NCBI GenBank assembly: GCA_947624005.1
Contig: CANQHV010000002.1
Span: 124,001-188,000 of the forward strand
Direction of reading: 5' to 3'
From: an uncultured Clostridia bacterium
GTDB lineage: Bacteria; Bacillota; Clostridia; Christensenellales; Borkfalkiaceae
Length of the DNA: 64,000 nucleotides
In this document: piece by piece, positions 18,464 through 27,355 of the stretch
How positions within the stretch are numbered: the stretch's first letter is position 1
How the letters are laid out: each line of letters begins with the position of its first letter
The notes under the pieces: generated by a model
Databases searched by the model: none
Seen by the model: the letters and a program-made list of their open reading frames with translations, nothing else
Told to the model about the DNA's origin: nothing
Program-made: the position numbers and the translations under genes

Positions 18464-20083
18464 ATGGAAGCCGAATTTTTGCAGAATTTTATCGGTAAAT
18501 TCACGTCGGACGGCGATATTTACGATAAATTTTTTACCGCTCTGCGTTCGGGAACGAATAAAATCGTCCATAACACCGTATCCGAAAATTTTCAGCTTGA
18601 CGAAAATTGGATATACACCATCGAGGGCGGGTTGTACTCTATCGAGGCGATAATCCGCAACCCCCGCAAGTTCATACGCGAAGAAGAGGTGACGGTAGAC
18701 GTCGCGCGCGCAAAGCGCACCACTTCGAAAACAGTGCGGCACCTTGCCTCGCATACGCAATACGTCGAGGCGGCGGAAGAGGACAACGTGCGCCCCAAAA
18801 AAGTGCTTGTCGCCGAAATCGAAGAAGATATCGCCATTTACGAAAACCGTTTTGTTTTCGCGCTTATAAACAAGCTTAACGACTTTGTCGAAAGGCGCAA
18901 TCACGATATTCAGAACCGTGCGGAAAGCGCGGATTATACCAATCTCAACGTAAATTCCGAATTCAACGTCGGTAAAAACAACTTCAAATGCAACCTCGAA
19001 ATCAAGGTTAAAGAGCCTACGCACGACGAGGAAAACCTTGAAGTGCAAAACGGGCTTTTGGAAAAAATTTCGCTTATACGCAAGCGTATACAGCTTATAA
19101 AGCAGACGGCGTTTTATCACCAACTGACAAAATCGAAGCCCGTCAAGCCGCCCATTCAGAAGACCAACCTTTTGCGAATGAACGTTGACTACCGCAACTG
19201 CTACAACCTTTGGCTGTTTATTTCGGCGTATAATCACCTCGGTTTCAGTATTCACGTCACCGAAAAAGATTTGCCCGTAGAGGGCGATTATTACGACGAT
19301 TTGACCGTCGTCGTCGGGCTTGCCGTGCAGTCGCTTGTCACCGACGGTAATCTACGCCGCGAAATGTACAGCGAAATTCCTATTAAAAAGAAGCAGGAAA
19401 AGGACTTCCGACTTGTCACAAACTACAACTTTACGCCCGACTTCGGCGTAGGCAAAGAGAACGTTTCCGAGGGCGAGGACGCCGTAAACGAGTATTATTT
19501 CCGACAGATGCGCGACGAGCTTGTACGCGCCACAAAGCGCAAAAACGACGTGGTTGAAACCAAGGACCTCGACCTTAATTTCAGACATTTTTACAGGTCA
19601 ATTGCCAAAATCAACGGCGAAATGTATAAGGACATAATCTATTCGGAAATGCCCGAAAAAGTCGGCGGGCGCACTGTTATACAGAAGCGCGAACAAGCGG
19701 TTAAAAATCAGAAATTGCTTTTACGGCGGTTTGCGCAGCTGTCTAAATTACAGCGTGCGGAATTCGAAAAAACGCTTAAAATGGAAAAACGCGAGCTTTT
19801 AAAGCTCGAAAAGCTTGAAGAGGACCTGCAAAAAGCCAAAAAACAGCGTATTCGCAAGCAAGAGGCGGCGCAGAAGAAAAAGTTGCGGCTTAAAAAGATT
19901 GAGGATCGCGAGCGCGACGCTATTATTTCGGCGGAGGCGTACGAAAGGGACCTTCGCGGCGTAAAAGCGGCGAAAACCGCCCAAAAAGACGAAGAAAGGC
20001 GTTTGCGGCGCGAGGAAGCCAAACGCGAACGCGAGCTGAAAAAACTGCAAGAACTGAAAGATAAATACGATGGAGAAGAATAA
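18464..20083 (+). CDS. DUF2357-like partner of the McrB-like ATPase, with C-terminal coiled coil
   Basis: 539 residues, soluble. The N-terminal half, with WIYTIEGGLYSIEAI near residue 45 and DIAIYENRFVFALINKL near 125, resembles the DUF2357 region found in McrC-like partners of McrB ATPases. No PD-(D/E)xK nuclease motif is visible. The last 130 residues are Lys/Arg/Glu-rich heptads that should form a long coiled coil. The end overlaps the next gene, a signal peptidase, by 14 nt, so the two are translationally coupled. A structural or adaptor subunit of a membrane machine is a reasonable inference; the family assignment rests on short motifs only. Confidence 0.5.
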   Translation: MEAEFLQNFIGKFTSDGDIYDKFFTALRSGTNKIVHNTVSENFQLDENWIYTIEGGLYSIEAIIRNPRKFIREEEVTVDVARAKRTTSKTVRHLASHTQYVEAAEEDNVRPKKVLVAEIEEDIAIYENRFVFALINKLNDFVERRNHDIQNRAESADYTNLNVNSEFNVGKNNFKCNLEIKVKEPTHDEENLEVQNGLLEKISLIRKRIQLIKQTAFYHQLTKSKPVKPPIQKTNLLRMNVDYRNCYNLWLFISAYNHLGFSIHVTEKDLPVEGDYYDDLTVVVGLAVQSLVTDGNLRREMYSEIPIKKKQEKDFRLVTNYNFTPDFGVGKENVSEGEDAVNEYYFRQMRDELVRATKRKNDVVETKDLDLNFRHFYRSIAKINGEMYKDIIYSEMPEKVGGRTVIQKREQAVKNQKLLLRRFAQLSKLQRAEFEKTLKMEKRELLKLEKLEEDLQKAKKQRIRKQEAAQKKKLRLKKIEDRERDAIISAEAYERDLRGVKAAKTAQKDEERRLRREEAKRERELKKLQELKDKYDGEE

Positions 20084-20831
20084 GACAAAAAGAATATTTT
20101 CGTTTGTCGGGTTTTTCGTTTCGCTTGCCATATTCGCGCTTGCGCTGTCCGTTTTTATACTGTCGTTTACCTCGAAATCGCAAAATCGCCCCGTGGAATT
20201 GTTCGGGTATTCGTTTGCGGTAGTTGTCACCGATTCAATGGAGCCTGAAATCAAAGTCGGCGATATGATAATCATTAAGTCGTGCGATATACGCGATATC
20301 AAGGTCGGCGACAACGCGGTTTATATCGGTCAAAGCGGCAATTTTGCGGGCAAAAGCATTGTGCATAAAGTAATCGACGTCGGCGCGGACGAAAACGGCG
20401 TTTGGTTGCAGACGCAGGGTATAGCAAATAAATTGCCCGACCCCGATTTGGTGCGCGAAAGCTTTTTTATCGGCGTGGAAAAAAGTCATTCGGCGGCTTT
20501 GGGCGCGTTTATATCCTTTTTGCGCAAGCCCTTGAATTGGCTGTATATCATTATTATAATCGTTGTTTTGCCGTTCGCCGTCAGACAGATTATTTATATA
20601 ATCAAAAGAATACGGCGAGGAAAAGGGGAAGAGGCTTCGGACGGTTCGTCCGATACGCCCGAGGCGGTCGCCGACAAAGGGGCGTCAAGCCCCGACGGCA
20701 CGTTTGACAGCACGCAAAACGGCGTTTCAGACGGCGCGTTAAACGGCGCGCAGAGCGAACTTACAGACGGCGCAAAAAAAGCCGACGAGAGCGAGGCGGA
20801 CAACCTTAAAAACGGAGAAAACGAGCCTTAA
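20070..20831 (+). CDS. SipW-type signal peptidase I
   Basis: 253 residues: a membrane helix (about 10-32), an S26 catalytic domain, a second helix (about 157-180) and a cytoplasmic Asp/Ser/Gly-rich acidic tail. The nucleophile is in VTDSMEP (Ser56) and the second catalytic residue is a histidine (IVHKVI, His99), followed by QGIANKLPDPDLV, where the family has a KGDxN-like segment. This is the second Ser/His peptidase of the locus and has a tail of opposite charge to the first one (acidic against basic). Its start overlaps the coiled-coil gene by 14 nt, tying the peptidase to the ATPase pair in one operon. Confidence 0.85.
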   Translation: MEKNKTKRIFSFVGFFVSLAIFALALSVFILSFTSKSQNRPVELFGYSFAVVVTDSMEPEIKVGDMIIIKSCDIRDIKVGDNAVYIGQSGNFAGKSIVHKVIDVGADENGVWLQTQGIANKLPDPDLVRESFFIGVEKSHSAALGAFISFLRKPLNWLYIIIIIVVLPFAVRQIIYIIKRIRRGKGEEASDGSSDTPEAVADKGASSPDGTFDSTQNGVSDGALNGAQSELTDGAKKADESEADNLKNGENEP

Positions 20832-20857
20832 AAGAGTTTGTTAAAATTAAATAAACA

Positions 20858-20888
20858 GCGGCGCGCGGAATTTTATTCCGCGCGCCGC
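20858..20888. terminator. Hairpin between converging genes
   Basis: A perfect stem GCGGCGCGCGGAAT/ATTCCGCGCGCCGC with a three-base T loop sits between the signal peptidase gene and the converging surface-protein gene. There is no long U-tract on either side; a bidirectional terminator is likely. Confidence 0.6.
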
Positions 20889-20919
20889 ATTGCATTGTAA
20901 TAATTTTTGCGGTTCCGAA

Positions 20920-23196
20920 TTATGATGTCGGTTTCCAATCTGCCGCGTTATAATCGCCGTCAACCGTGACGTCGTAGCCATCCATCTGCTGTGCATACGC
21001 TTTATCATTCCAATCTTCGGGAAGATTGGTAGTGTAACCGACGGCAATTGTTTTACCATTGCCTGCAATACCGCAAGTTCCGTTTTCGTCACGATAGTAG
21101 AGGTAAATAACCGCGCCGTTACCCGTAAACGCAAGCATAACGCCCGTTTCGGTGTAAACTGCGCCACCTTTGACAAAACTTCCAGCAGTAATAGTAACAT
21201 CATTACTGTTGTAATCTGTCTGCAAAATTGTAACACCTTGATAAATAAAGTCGATTGCGCTTATATATTTTTCGGGGTCGGCTTGATCGGTTTTCGGACC
21301 TTCTTCCGCACTTGCGCCTATATCGAGATAAAGGAAACGTACGCCACTACCAGTGTTACTTCCAATTATATATTCAGACTTCAAATCTTTTTCAGTGGTT
21401 ATAGGAAATTCGAAATAGAACATAATATATTGTGGTAATTTAACATTAATAATAATGTCAGTTGAGGTTGAGGATACCAAACCGGTATCAGCTTGATTAT
21501 CAGTCCTTTCAATATAAAACGGATTTTCCGACGTGGCTTTTTCTCTATAAACTCTTCGAAGTACTAATTCTTCTTTATCTTTGCGCGCAATCACGACAAA
21601 TCTCATTGTTCCATAGTGGGCAGGTTTAAACCAAATTCCACTATTCGGTATTGCGACAGGTTCTGTTTCTGTGCCGTAAGTTTTACCCATCCAACTTATT
21701 TGACCATGATCTGAATACTGTTGTGAACCACCACCATTAGGATACCAATATAAATCAGTGTAAGCGTTAATTTCGCTTTCTAAACGTATAGATGTATAAT
21801 TTATTTTTTGATTGACAGGAACAAAAAGATCTTGTATACCTTGCGGTAGGTTTGCTATTTCTGTATCATTTACAGCATACGCTTTGAATCCAGAGCTAGT
21901 AGTATAAGAAGAGCTAGTAGTAAGATAATAACCGCTTGTATCGGTATCGTCTATATATTTTTTTTCATAAGTATAAAGCCCACGAGGAACATTGCTACTC
22001 CCAGGTGAGTCGCCTGATCCTTTAATAGTCCAATCAGCATAATCATTACTAGGTTGTTCAAGCTCATTATCAAATGTTATTGAAAAGTTATCAAATTTAT
22101 TTTCACCACCAATAAAATAACCTACATTATTATCGGAAGCAAGTTCACGTGCATCAGCTCCAACATAGGTAGAACCCAAGTTTGGTTGCTCTGAATCTTC
22201 TGGTTTAGCGCTAATGGGCATCCATTGACTTTGATCAAGTAGTTTCCAATAATTTTCACTATGGTCAAGTTTTGGTAAATAAGGGGAAACAACACTGGGA
22301 TCTTTTTCGGTAGCACCTTTATCTTTAACATTTTTAGCGTCAGGGTCAGAAAAGTTAAATTGATTGTCGCTTATTTTTACTAATCTATCGTAGAAAGCTT
22401 CGACGTCAAACGATGCGCCGAAATTAGAACCGCTACCGCCTGCGCCGCCTGTTAAGTTATTATTATCTTTATATTCGGGGTTAATGCTACCGATAATACT
22501 GTTGACGGTGGAGTAACCGTCTGCACGCAAAACCAACGAACCGCCGATTACGCCTATTGAAGAGGCTTTTTGACCGACATAACCAATGGCAAGCCCGACA
22601 GCGGCGGGATCCGTTTCGGTAATATCTGCATACTTTGTGTTTTGCCCGCTTAACGCAGAAGCAACTTCGACGGTGGGGTTATCAAGAATAAAATTCTTGA
22701 TTTCGGAGTCGGGACCCGTTTTGCCGAAGAACCCTACCGAGTTCGAAAAGGTATAATCTTCCGCCGCGGCATTTGCGTATAAAACGTCTTTATTTGTAGA
22801 AATTACAAGGTTTGTTATAGTATGACCATTGCCGTTGAAAGTTCCGTTAAACGGGTTTTCTTCGTTACCGATAGGGGGCAGGATATAGCCTTTACCCATT
22901 ACTATATCGTTGCCCAATTCAAAATAATAATTCTTATCTTTAAGTCTGCCCGTATTCTGTAACCAAGCAAGATTATACAAATGAGTTTGATTAGTTATTC
23001 CGAATGGACCAACTTTTTCGCCGTCGCCTTCTTTAACGGAGGCGCCGTTGCCGTAAGCGAAATATGCGCCCGCCGCCGCGCCGTCCAGATTCAATTGGCG
23101 GGTATAAATAGTAAACCACGCAAAAGCAGTGCCCACCGCAAACAGCGCGAGCAGTAAAGACAATATTATACAGAAAATCTTTAAACGTATTTTCAT
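20920..23196 (-). CDS. Large surface protein with SipW-type leader and GLUG-like segment
   Basis: 758 residues. The leader (MKIRLKIF, hydrophobic core, then AFAWFTIYT near residue 28) is the same type as at 14306. Residues about 60-130 contain FGITNQTHLYNLAWLQNTG and NPFNGTFNGNGHTITNL, a pattern seen in GLUG-type repeats of clostridial surface adhesins. There is no LPxTG motif or C-terminal anchor, so it may be released or joined to a fibre. The DNA for about residues 250-590 is clearly more AT-rich than both ends, suggesting a mosaic gene with an exchanged central region. It lies 2 nt after the next upstream gene and shares its promoter. Confidence 0.65.
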   Translation of the reverse strand: MKIRLKIFCIILSLLLALFAVGTAFAWFTIYTRQLNLDGAAAGAYFAYGNGASVKEGDGEKVGPFGITNQTHLYNLAWLQNTGRLKDKNYYFELGNDIVMGKGYILPPIGNEENPFNGTFNGNGHTITNLVISTNKDVLYANAAAEDYTFSNSVGFFGKTGPDSEIKNFILDNPTVEVASALSGQNTKYADITETDPAAVGLAIGYVGQKASSIGVIGGSLVLRADGYSTVNSIIGSINPEYKDNNNLTGGAGGSGSNFGASFDVEAFYDRLVKISDNQFNFSDPDAKNVKDKGATEKDPSVVSPYLPKLDHSENYWKLLDQSQWMPISAKPEDSEQPNLGSTYVGADARELASDNNVGYFIGGENKFDNFSITFDNELEQPSNDYADWTIKGSGDSPGSSNVPRGLYTYEKKYIDDTDTSGYYLTTSSSYTTSSGFKAYAVNDTEIANLPQGIQDLFVPVNQKINYTSIRLESEINAYTDLYWYPNGGGSQQYSDHGQISWMGKTYGTETEPVAIPNSGIWFKPAHYGTMRFVVIARKDKEELVLRRVYREKATSENPFYIERTDNQADTGLVSSTSTDIIINVKLPQYIMFYFEFPITTEKDLKSEYIIGSNTGSGVRFLYLDIGASAEEGPKTDQADPEKYISAIDFIYQGVTILQTDYNSNDVTITAGSFVKGGAVYTETGVMLAFTGNGAVIYLYYRDENGTCGIAGNGKTIAVGYTTNLPEDWNDKAYAQQMDGYDVTVDGDYNAADWKPTS

Positions 23197-23198
23197 AG

Positions 23199-24011
23199 TT
23201 ATGCCTTTTGGGTATTATCGGGTCTGCCTAATGTAAAATAAATGTCTTGATTGAATTCGATTCGCGTACTTAAATTCGCTTTGCCGTTGAACATATCGAG
23301 AATGATAGAATAAAATGTCATTACATTATCGTCGATATAGTCCATAATAAAGTATCTTGTAATCAAGGTATCGACTTGGTTTGAGGCGACCTCAAACTCG
23401 TCCATACTTATTACAGAGCTTTTCAATTTTGTGTCTTCACCGTAATCGCCTGTATAAAATCCGCCCTCGAAAAAGGTCATTCTGCCGACGGGAACAGACG
23501 TGTTTTCGCTTTGAGTAAATTGAAGCGTATAATCTCCCGTAACGGAAGTATCCGCGCTTGTTTTTGTGGCTTCTTGAAAAAATATAACGTTCGACAGATA
23601 ATTATCCCAAATATTTTCTTTTTCGTCGAAACTTTCACTATCATTTCTGTAAGGGTCGCTGTGATTTACGCGGACGTCAAGGTCAAACGTGCCCGAAACG
23701 GTTACCTCGTACTGCATTTTCAAAAGTACGGCGGTAGTTGAACCCGAAATACCCGTGCGGGGCATAAAATCGCCCATTTCTTTGAGTACTTCGTCTGTTT
23801 CGACGTTGTAAGTTTTGCCGTCGGCAGTGGTGGCAAGGTAGGGTACGACGGTAAATTGTTTGACGTCGCCCGAAGTTGTGACCGCTTCAACGCCGTCGGT
23901 ATCGGCGCGAAGATTCTGAACAAACCAGGCGTAGCAAACAAAGACGGCAAAAATTGCCGCCAAGACAAGGCAAACTATCGAAAATATCAATCGCGCTTTA
24001 CCTTTCTTCAT
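23199..24011 (-). CDS. Exported protein with SipW-like leader
   Basis: 270 residues. The N-terminus (MKKGKARL, hydrophobic segment about 8-27, then VCYAWFVQN) is of the SipW-dependent type. The rest is a beta-rich domain with no motif I can name; near the end it has RYFIMDYIDDN and STRIEF. It is the first gene of a two-gene minus-strand operon behind a consensus promoter and converges on the signal peptidase/ATPase operon. A minor subunit or anchor for the large protein downstream is a guess from order and size. Confidence 0.6.
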   Translation of the reverse strand: MKKGKARLIFSIVCLVLAAIFAVFVCYAWFVQNLRADTDGVEAVTTSGDVKQFTVVPYLATTADGKTYNVETDEVLKEMGDFMPRTGISGSTTAVLLKMQYEVTVSGTFDLDVRVNHSDPYRNDSESFDEKENIWDNYLSNVIFFQEATKTSADTSVTGDYTLQFTQSENTSVPVGRMTFFEGGFYTGDYGEDTKLKSSVISMDEFEVASNQVDTLITRYFIMDYIDDNVMTFYSIILDMFNGKANLSTRIEFNQDIYFTLGRPDNTQKA

Positions 24012-24036
24012 ACTACACCCATTATATTATAATACA

Positions 24037-24065
24037 ATTATAATATAAAATATTTTCTATGTCAA
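24037..24065 (-). promoter_or_regulatory. Promoter of the minus-strand surface-protein operon
   Basis: Reading the minus strand: TTGACA (24065-24060), a 17-nt spacer and TATAAT (24042-24037), with a second TATAAT-like run closer to the gene and GGGTG before the ATG at 24011. Confidence 0.8.
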
Positions 24066-24179
24066 TATATCGGGAAAAAATTCAAAAATTTTGTGAGTAA
24101 TTTACAACCGTTATGCGTTTTATACAGTGTATGCTTTTACGCGCGGAAACGGGTTTTGCGAGTGAATTATGAATAAAAA

Positions 24180-24618
24180 CGGGGTATTCGACGCGGAAGT
24201 GCGAAACACCAAAACCCGCGCCCCGACGTGAAGTTAAACGATTGAAAATAAAGGGGGTGCCGCTGATCTCGCCAAGGCGAGAGCTTCGCCATACGGCTCG
24301 CGCGGGGTATTCGACGCGGAAGTGCGGAACACCAAAACCCGCGCCCCGACGTGAAACTAACGATTGAAAATGAGAGGGGTGCCGCTGATCTCGCCAAGGC
24401 GAGAGCTTCGCCTTACGGCTCGCGCGAGGTATTCGACACGGAAGTGCGGTACACCAAAACCCGCGCCCCGACTTCACGTCACCGAACAAAAATAAATGTA
24501 AAGCCGCTGATCTCGCCAAGGCGAGAGCTTCACCTTACGGCTCGCGCGGGGTATTCGACGCGGAAGTGCGGTACATCAAAACCCGCGCCCCGACGTGAAG
24601 ACGGGGCGCGGGTTTTGG
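24180..24618. repeat. Four tandem ~122-bp repeats carrying a tRNA 3'-end motif
   Basis: The block starting GGGGTATTCGACGCGGAAGT recurs at 24181, 24304, 24426 and 24548 (period 122-123 bp), each followed by an accepted variant of CAAAACCCGCGCCCCGAC. Between blocks lies GGTGCCGCTGATC (24256, 24378; shortened at 24503), which is identical to the 3' acceptor end plus CC of the adjacent tRNA-Leu read on the minus strand (24617-24629), followed by a small palindrome CTCGCCAAGGCGAG. Open frames across this block are a by-product of the repetition. Confidence 0.88.
24577..24617 (-). terminator. Hairpin directly after tRNA-Leu(CAA)
   Basis: A 16-bp perfect stem CAAAACCCGCGCCCCG / CGGGGCGCGGGTTTTG with a 9-nt loop abuts the tRNA 3' end. 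Its left arm is one of the repeat-unit sequences, so the terminator and the repeats share origin. The U-tract is inside the stem (GGGTTTTG) rather than after it. Confidence 0.6.
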
Positions 24619-24702
24619 TGCCGCTGATCGGGGTCGAACCGATATGGTATCGCTACCACTGGATTTTGAGTCCAGCGCGTCTGCCAATTCCACCACAGCG
24701 GC
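24616..24702 (-). tRNA. tRNA-Leu, anticodon CAA
   Basis: On the minus strand the acceptor GCCGCTG pairs with CAGCGGC, the anticodon stem CTGGA/TCCAG holds loop CTCAAAA (anticodon CAA, reading UUG), a long variable arm is present as expected for Leu, and the T arm contains GGTTCGACC. CCA is encoded (24618-24616). A promoter lies 15 nt upstream. Confidence 0.95.
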
Positions 24703-24716
24703 AAAACAGCGTTTTC

Positions 24717-24745
24717 ATTATATAATAACACGTCGGAAAAATCAA
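24717..24745 (-). promoter_or_regulatory. Promoter of tRNA-Leu(CAA)
   Basis: Minus strand TTGATT (24745-24740), a 17-nt spacer, TATAAT (24722-24717), ending 14 nt before the mature 5' end of the tRNA. Confidence 0.75.
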
Positions 24746-24767
24746 GCGATTTTGCCTTTTTTAACAA

Positions 24768-24796
24768 TTGATTTTATTTGCCGAATGTGCTAAACT
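24768..24796 (+). promoter_or_regulatory. Promoter abutting the polA start codon
   Basis: TTGATT (24768-24773), a 17-nt spacer and TAAACT (24791-24796). Only six bases (GTTTTT) separate the -10 box from the ATG at 24803, and no Shine-Dalgarno sequence is present, so transcription would begin at or next to the start codon. Confidence 0.6.
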
Positions 24797-24802
24797 GTTT
24801 TT

Positions 24803-27355
24803 ATGGATAAACTTGTACTGATTGACGGCAACAGTCTTTTAAACCGCGCGTATTACGCAACTCCCGTATTTACTACGCAAAACGGAATGCCTACAAATGC
24901 GATTTTCGGATTTGTAAAGCTTTTGTTCAAGATTTTGGACGACGTTAAGCCGCAGTATATTGTAGTTGCGTTCGATATGAAAGCTCCGACTTTCCGTCAT
25001 AAAATGTTTGACGGCTATAAAGCTACGCGTAAACCTATGCCCGAAGAGCTTGCCGTGCAGGTCGAGCCGCTTAAAAACCTTTTGCGCGCAATGAAAATCG
25101 CAATTTGTCAGAAAGAGGGTATAGAGGCGGACGATATCGTCGGCACGCTTTCGAATAAATTCGACGTACACAGTTATATCTATACGGGCGATAGAGACAG
25201 TTATCAACTTGTAGACAAAAAAACGGACGTATACTTTACCAAAAAGGGCGTAAGCGACCTTGTTAAACTCGGCGAGGACAATTTTAAAGAGATTGTCGGC
25301 ATTACGCCCGCGCAGGTTATAGATTTGAAAGCTTTGATGGGCGATAAGTCGGACAATATTCCCGGGGTTCCCGGAATAGGCGAAAAGACCGCGCTCGAAT
25401 TGTTGCAAAAATATTCGTCTGTCAAGGGCATTTACGAGCATATTGACGAATTGAAACCCGCGCTTTCGAAAAAACTCGGAGAGGGCAGGGAGTTTGCCGA
25501 GCTTTCGTATAAGCTTGCGACAATCGACAGGTTTTGCGACGTCGGAATCGAACTTTCGCAGTGCGTTGCGCCCGTAAAATACGGCGAAGAAGTTAAAAGT
25601 ATCTTCAATGAGTTGGAATTCCGCAGTTTTTTGGCTTTGGACGTCTTTGAAAACGACGTTTCCGCGCCCAAAAAAGAGATTTCATATCCCGAAAAAATTA
25701 GTTGCGGCGAAATCGGAACGATTATGCCCGATATCGCGCAAAACCGCGAGTTTGCAATAGTTTTAGAGGAAAATTTTGCCGAAATTTATTGCGGCGGCAA
25801 AGAATATTCGGTTAAAACCGAGCCTGCAAGTTTGCTTGACGGCGATTGTATGCCGCGCGACGACTTTGTTAAAATTTTAAGCGCGATTTATTCTAATCCC
25901 GACAATAGGGTTGTGCATTTTGCGTTTAAGCCGATTTTGCATACATTAAACGCGCTGGGAGTTGCGGTAAACTGCAAGTTTGACGATTTGTCGCTTGTAA
26001 AATACCTGTGCGAATTCAATTCGGCGGGATTGACGCTTAAAGATTTATGCGTATATTATCTTTACGATTACGATTTTTGCGCGTTTGACGTTCGCGAGCT
26101 GTTTGCGACTTTTTACGAGAAATTGCTTGCGGAAAATATGCAAAGCTTGTACGAAGATATCGAAAAGCCGTTGCTTTTGATTCTTGCCGAAATGGAAGAA
26201 ACGGGGGTTATGGTCAGCCGCGAAAGGCTTGACGAGATTTCGGCGCGATATTCCGAACTTATAGAAAAATACCGCGCGGAAATTTTTGAAATGTGCGGGC
26301 GGGAATTTAATCTTAATTCGCCGTCACAGCTTGGAGAAGTTTTGTTCGAACTTGGCTTGACCGAGGTCAAAAAGAAAAAAACGGGCAAGTATACGACAAA
26401 CGCGGACGTTCTCGAAAAACTTGCGGACAAGCACCCGATAATCGACAAAATTATAAGGTTCAGACTGTTTCAGAAGCTGTTTTCGACCTATATAGAGGGT
26501 TTCAGACCGCTTTTGGATGATTCGGGCATTGTCCATACGACTTATAACCAGACTGCAACGACGACGGGGCGGCTGTCGAGCGTGAACCCGAATTTGCAGA
26601 ATATCCCCATACGCGAGGACGAGGGGCGCGAATTAAGGAAAGTTTTTGTGCCGCGCGAGGGCAAAATCTTTATCGACGCCGATTATTCTCAAATAGAATT
26701 GAGGCTGTTGGCGCATTTTTCGGGGTGTAAAGAGCTTATCGAGGCGTATAACGAGGGGAAAGACATTCACGCCACGACGGCGGCGCAGGTGTTCGGAGTA
26801 GGTCTTGACGAGGTTACGCCGAAAATGCGCCGCGAAGCCAAGGCGGTGAACTTCGGCATAATTTACGGCATAAGCGAATTCGGGCTTTCGAAAAATCTGA
26901 ATATTTCCGTCGGCAGGGCAAGGGAATATATAGACAAATACTTCGAAACATACAGCGCGGTGAAAGATTATATGAATAAAAACGTCGAATTTGCGCGCGA
27001 AAACGGCTATATTTCGACGTTGACGGGCAGAAAACGGGTAATTCCCGAGATAAAATCGCCCAATTACAACCTGCGACAATTCGGCGAGCGCGCGGCGATG
27101 AATATGCCGTTGCAAGGTTCGAGTGCAGACATTATCAAAATTGCAATGATTAACGTATGTCGGGCTTTAAAAGCCGCAGGTTTGAAGTCGAAACTTATAT
27201 TGCAAGTACACGACGAGTTGGTGTTGGAATCGCCCGAAGAGGAAAAGGACGCCGCCGCCGAAATTCTGAAAAGGGAAATGGAAAACGCAGTAAAACTTTC
27301 GGTGCCTTTGACCGTCGACGTGCATTGCGGAAAAGATTGGTATGACGCAAAATAA
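24803..27355 (+). CDS. polA: DNA polymerase I
   Basis: 850 residues, close to the usual length for Firmicutes. The N-terminal 5'-3' exonuclease (about 1-280) starts LVLIDGNSLLNRAYYA and contains EADDIVGTL, DRDSYQL and the helix-hairpin-helix GVPGIGEKTA. The middle domain (about 300-460) lacks the DxE motif of the proofreading exonuclease, as in Taq and Bst polymerases. The polymerase domain shows motif A DADYSQIELR, motif B RREAKAVNFGIIYG and motif C VHDELVLE. It fills gaps in repair and removes RNA primers. The 3' end overlaps coaE by 14 nt. The start seems leaderless. Confidence 0.97.
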   Translation: MDKLVLIDGNSLLNRAYYATPVFTTQNGMPTNAIFGFVKLLFKILDDVKPQYIVVAFDMKAPTFRHKMFDGYKATRKPMPEELAVQVEPLKNLLRAMKIAICQKEGIEADDIVGTLSNKFDVHSYIYTGDRDSYQLVDKKTDVYFTKKGVSDLVKLGEDNFKEIVGITPAQVIDLKALMGDKSDNIPGVPGIGEKTALELLQKYSSVKGIYEHIDELKPALSKKLGEGREFAELSYKLATIDRFCDVGIELSQCVAPVKYGEEVKSIFNELEFRSFLALDVFENDVSAPKKEISYPEKISCGEIGTIMPDIAQNREFAIVLEENFAEIYCGGKEYSVKTEPASLLDGDCMPRDDFVKILSAIYSNPDNRVVHFAFKPILHTLNALGVAVNCKFDDLSLVKYLCEFNSAGLTLKDLCVYYLYDYDFCAFDVRELFATFYEKLLAENMQSLYEDIEKPLLLILAEMEETGVMVSRERLDEISARYSELIEKYRAEIFEMCGREFNLNSPSQLGEVLFELGLTEVKKKKTGKYTTNADVLEKLADKHPIIDKIIRFRLFQKLFSTYIEGFRPLLDDSGIVHTTYNQTATTTGRLSSVNPNLQNIPIREDEGRELRKVFVPREGKIFIDADYSQIELRLLAHFSGCKELIEAYNEGKDIHATTAAQVFGVGLDEVTPKMRREAKAVNFGIIYGISEFGLSKNLNISVGRAREYIDKYFETYSAVKDYMNKNVEFARENGYISTLTGRKRVIPEIKSPNYNLRQFGERAAMNMPLQGSSADIIKIAMINVCRALKAAGLKSKLILQVHDELVLESPEEEKDAAAEILKREMENAVKLSVPLTVDVHCGKDWYDAK

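Noticed and set aside
24180..24618. Possible CRISPR array
   Set aside because: The period is 122 bp with no constant short repeat/unique spacer pattern, and no cas genes are present; the units are near-identical throughout.
24082..24725. Open frames on both strands across the tandem repeats
   Set aside because: They repeat with the 122-bp unit, have no ribosome-binding site and run into the tRNA; they are by-products of repeat DNA.
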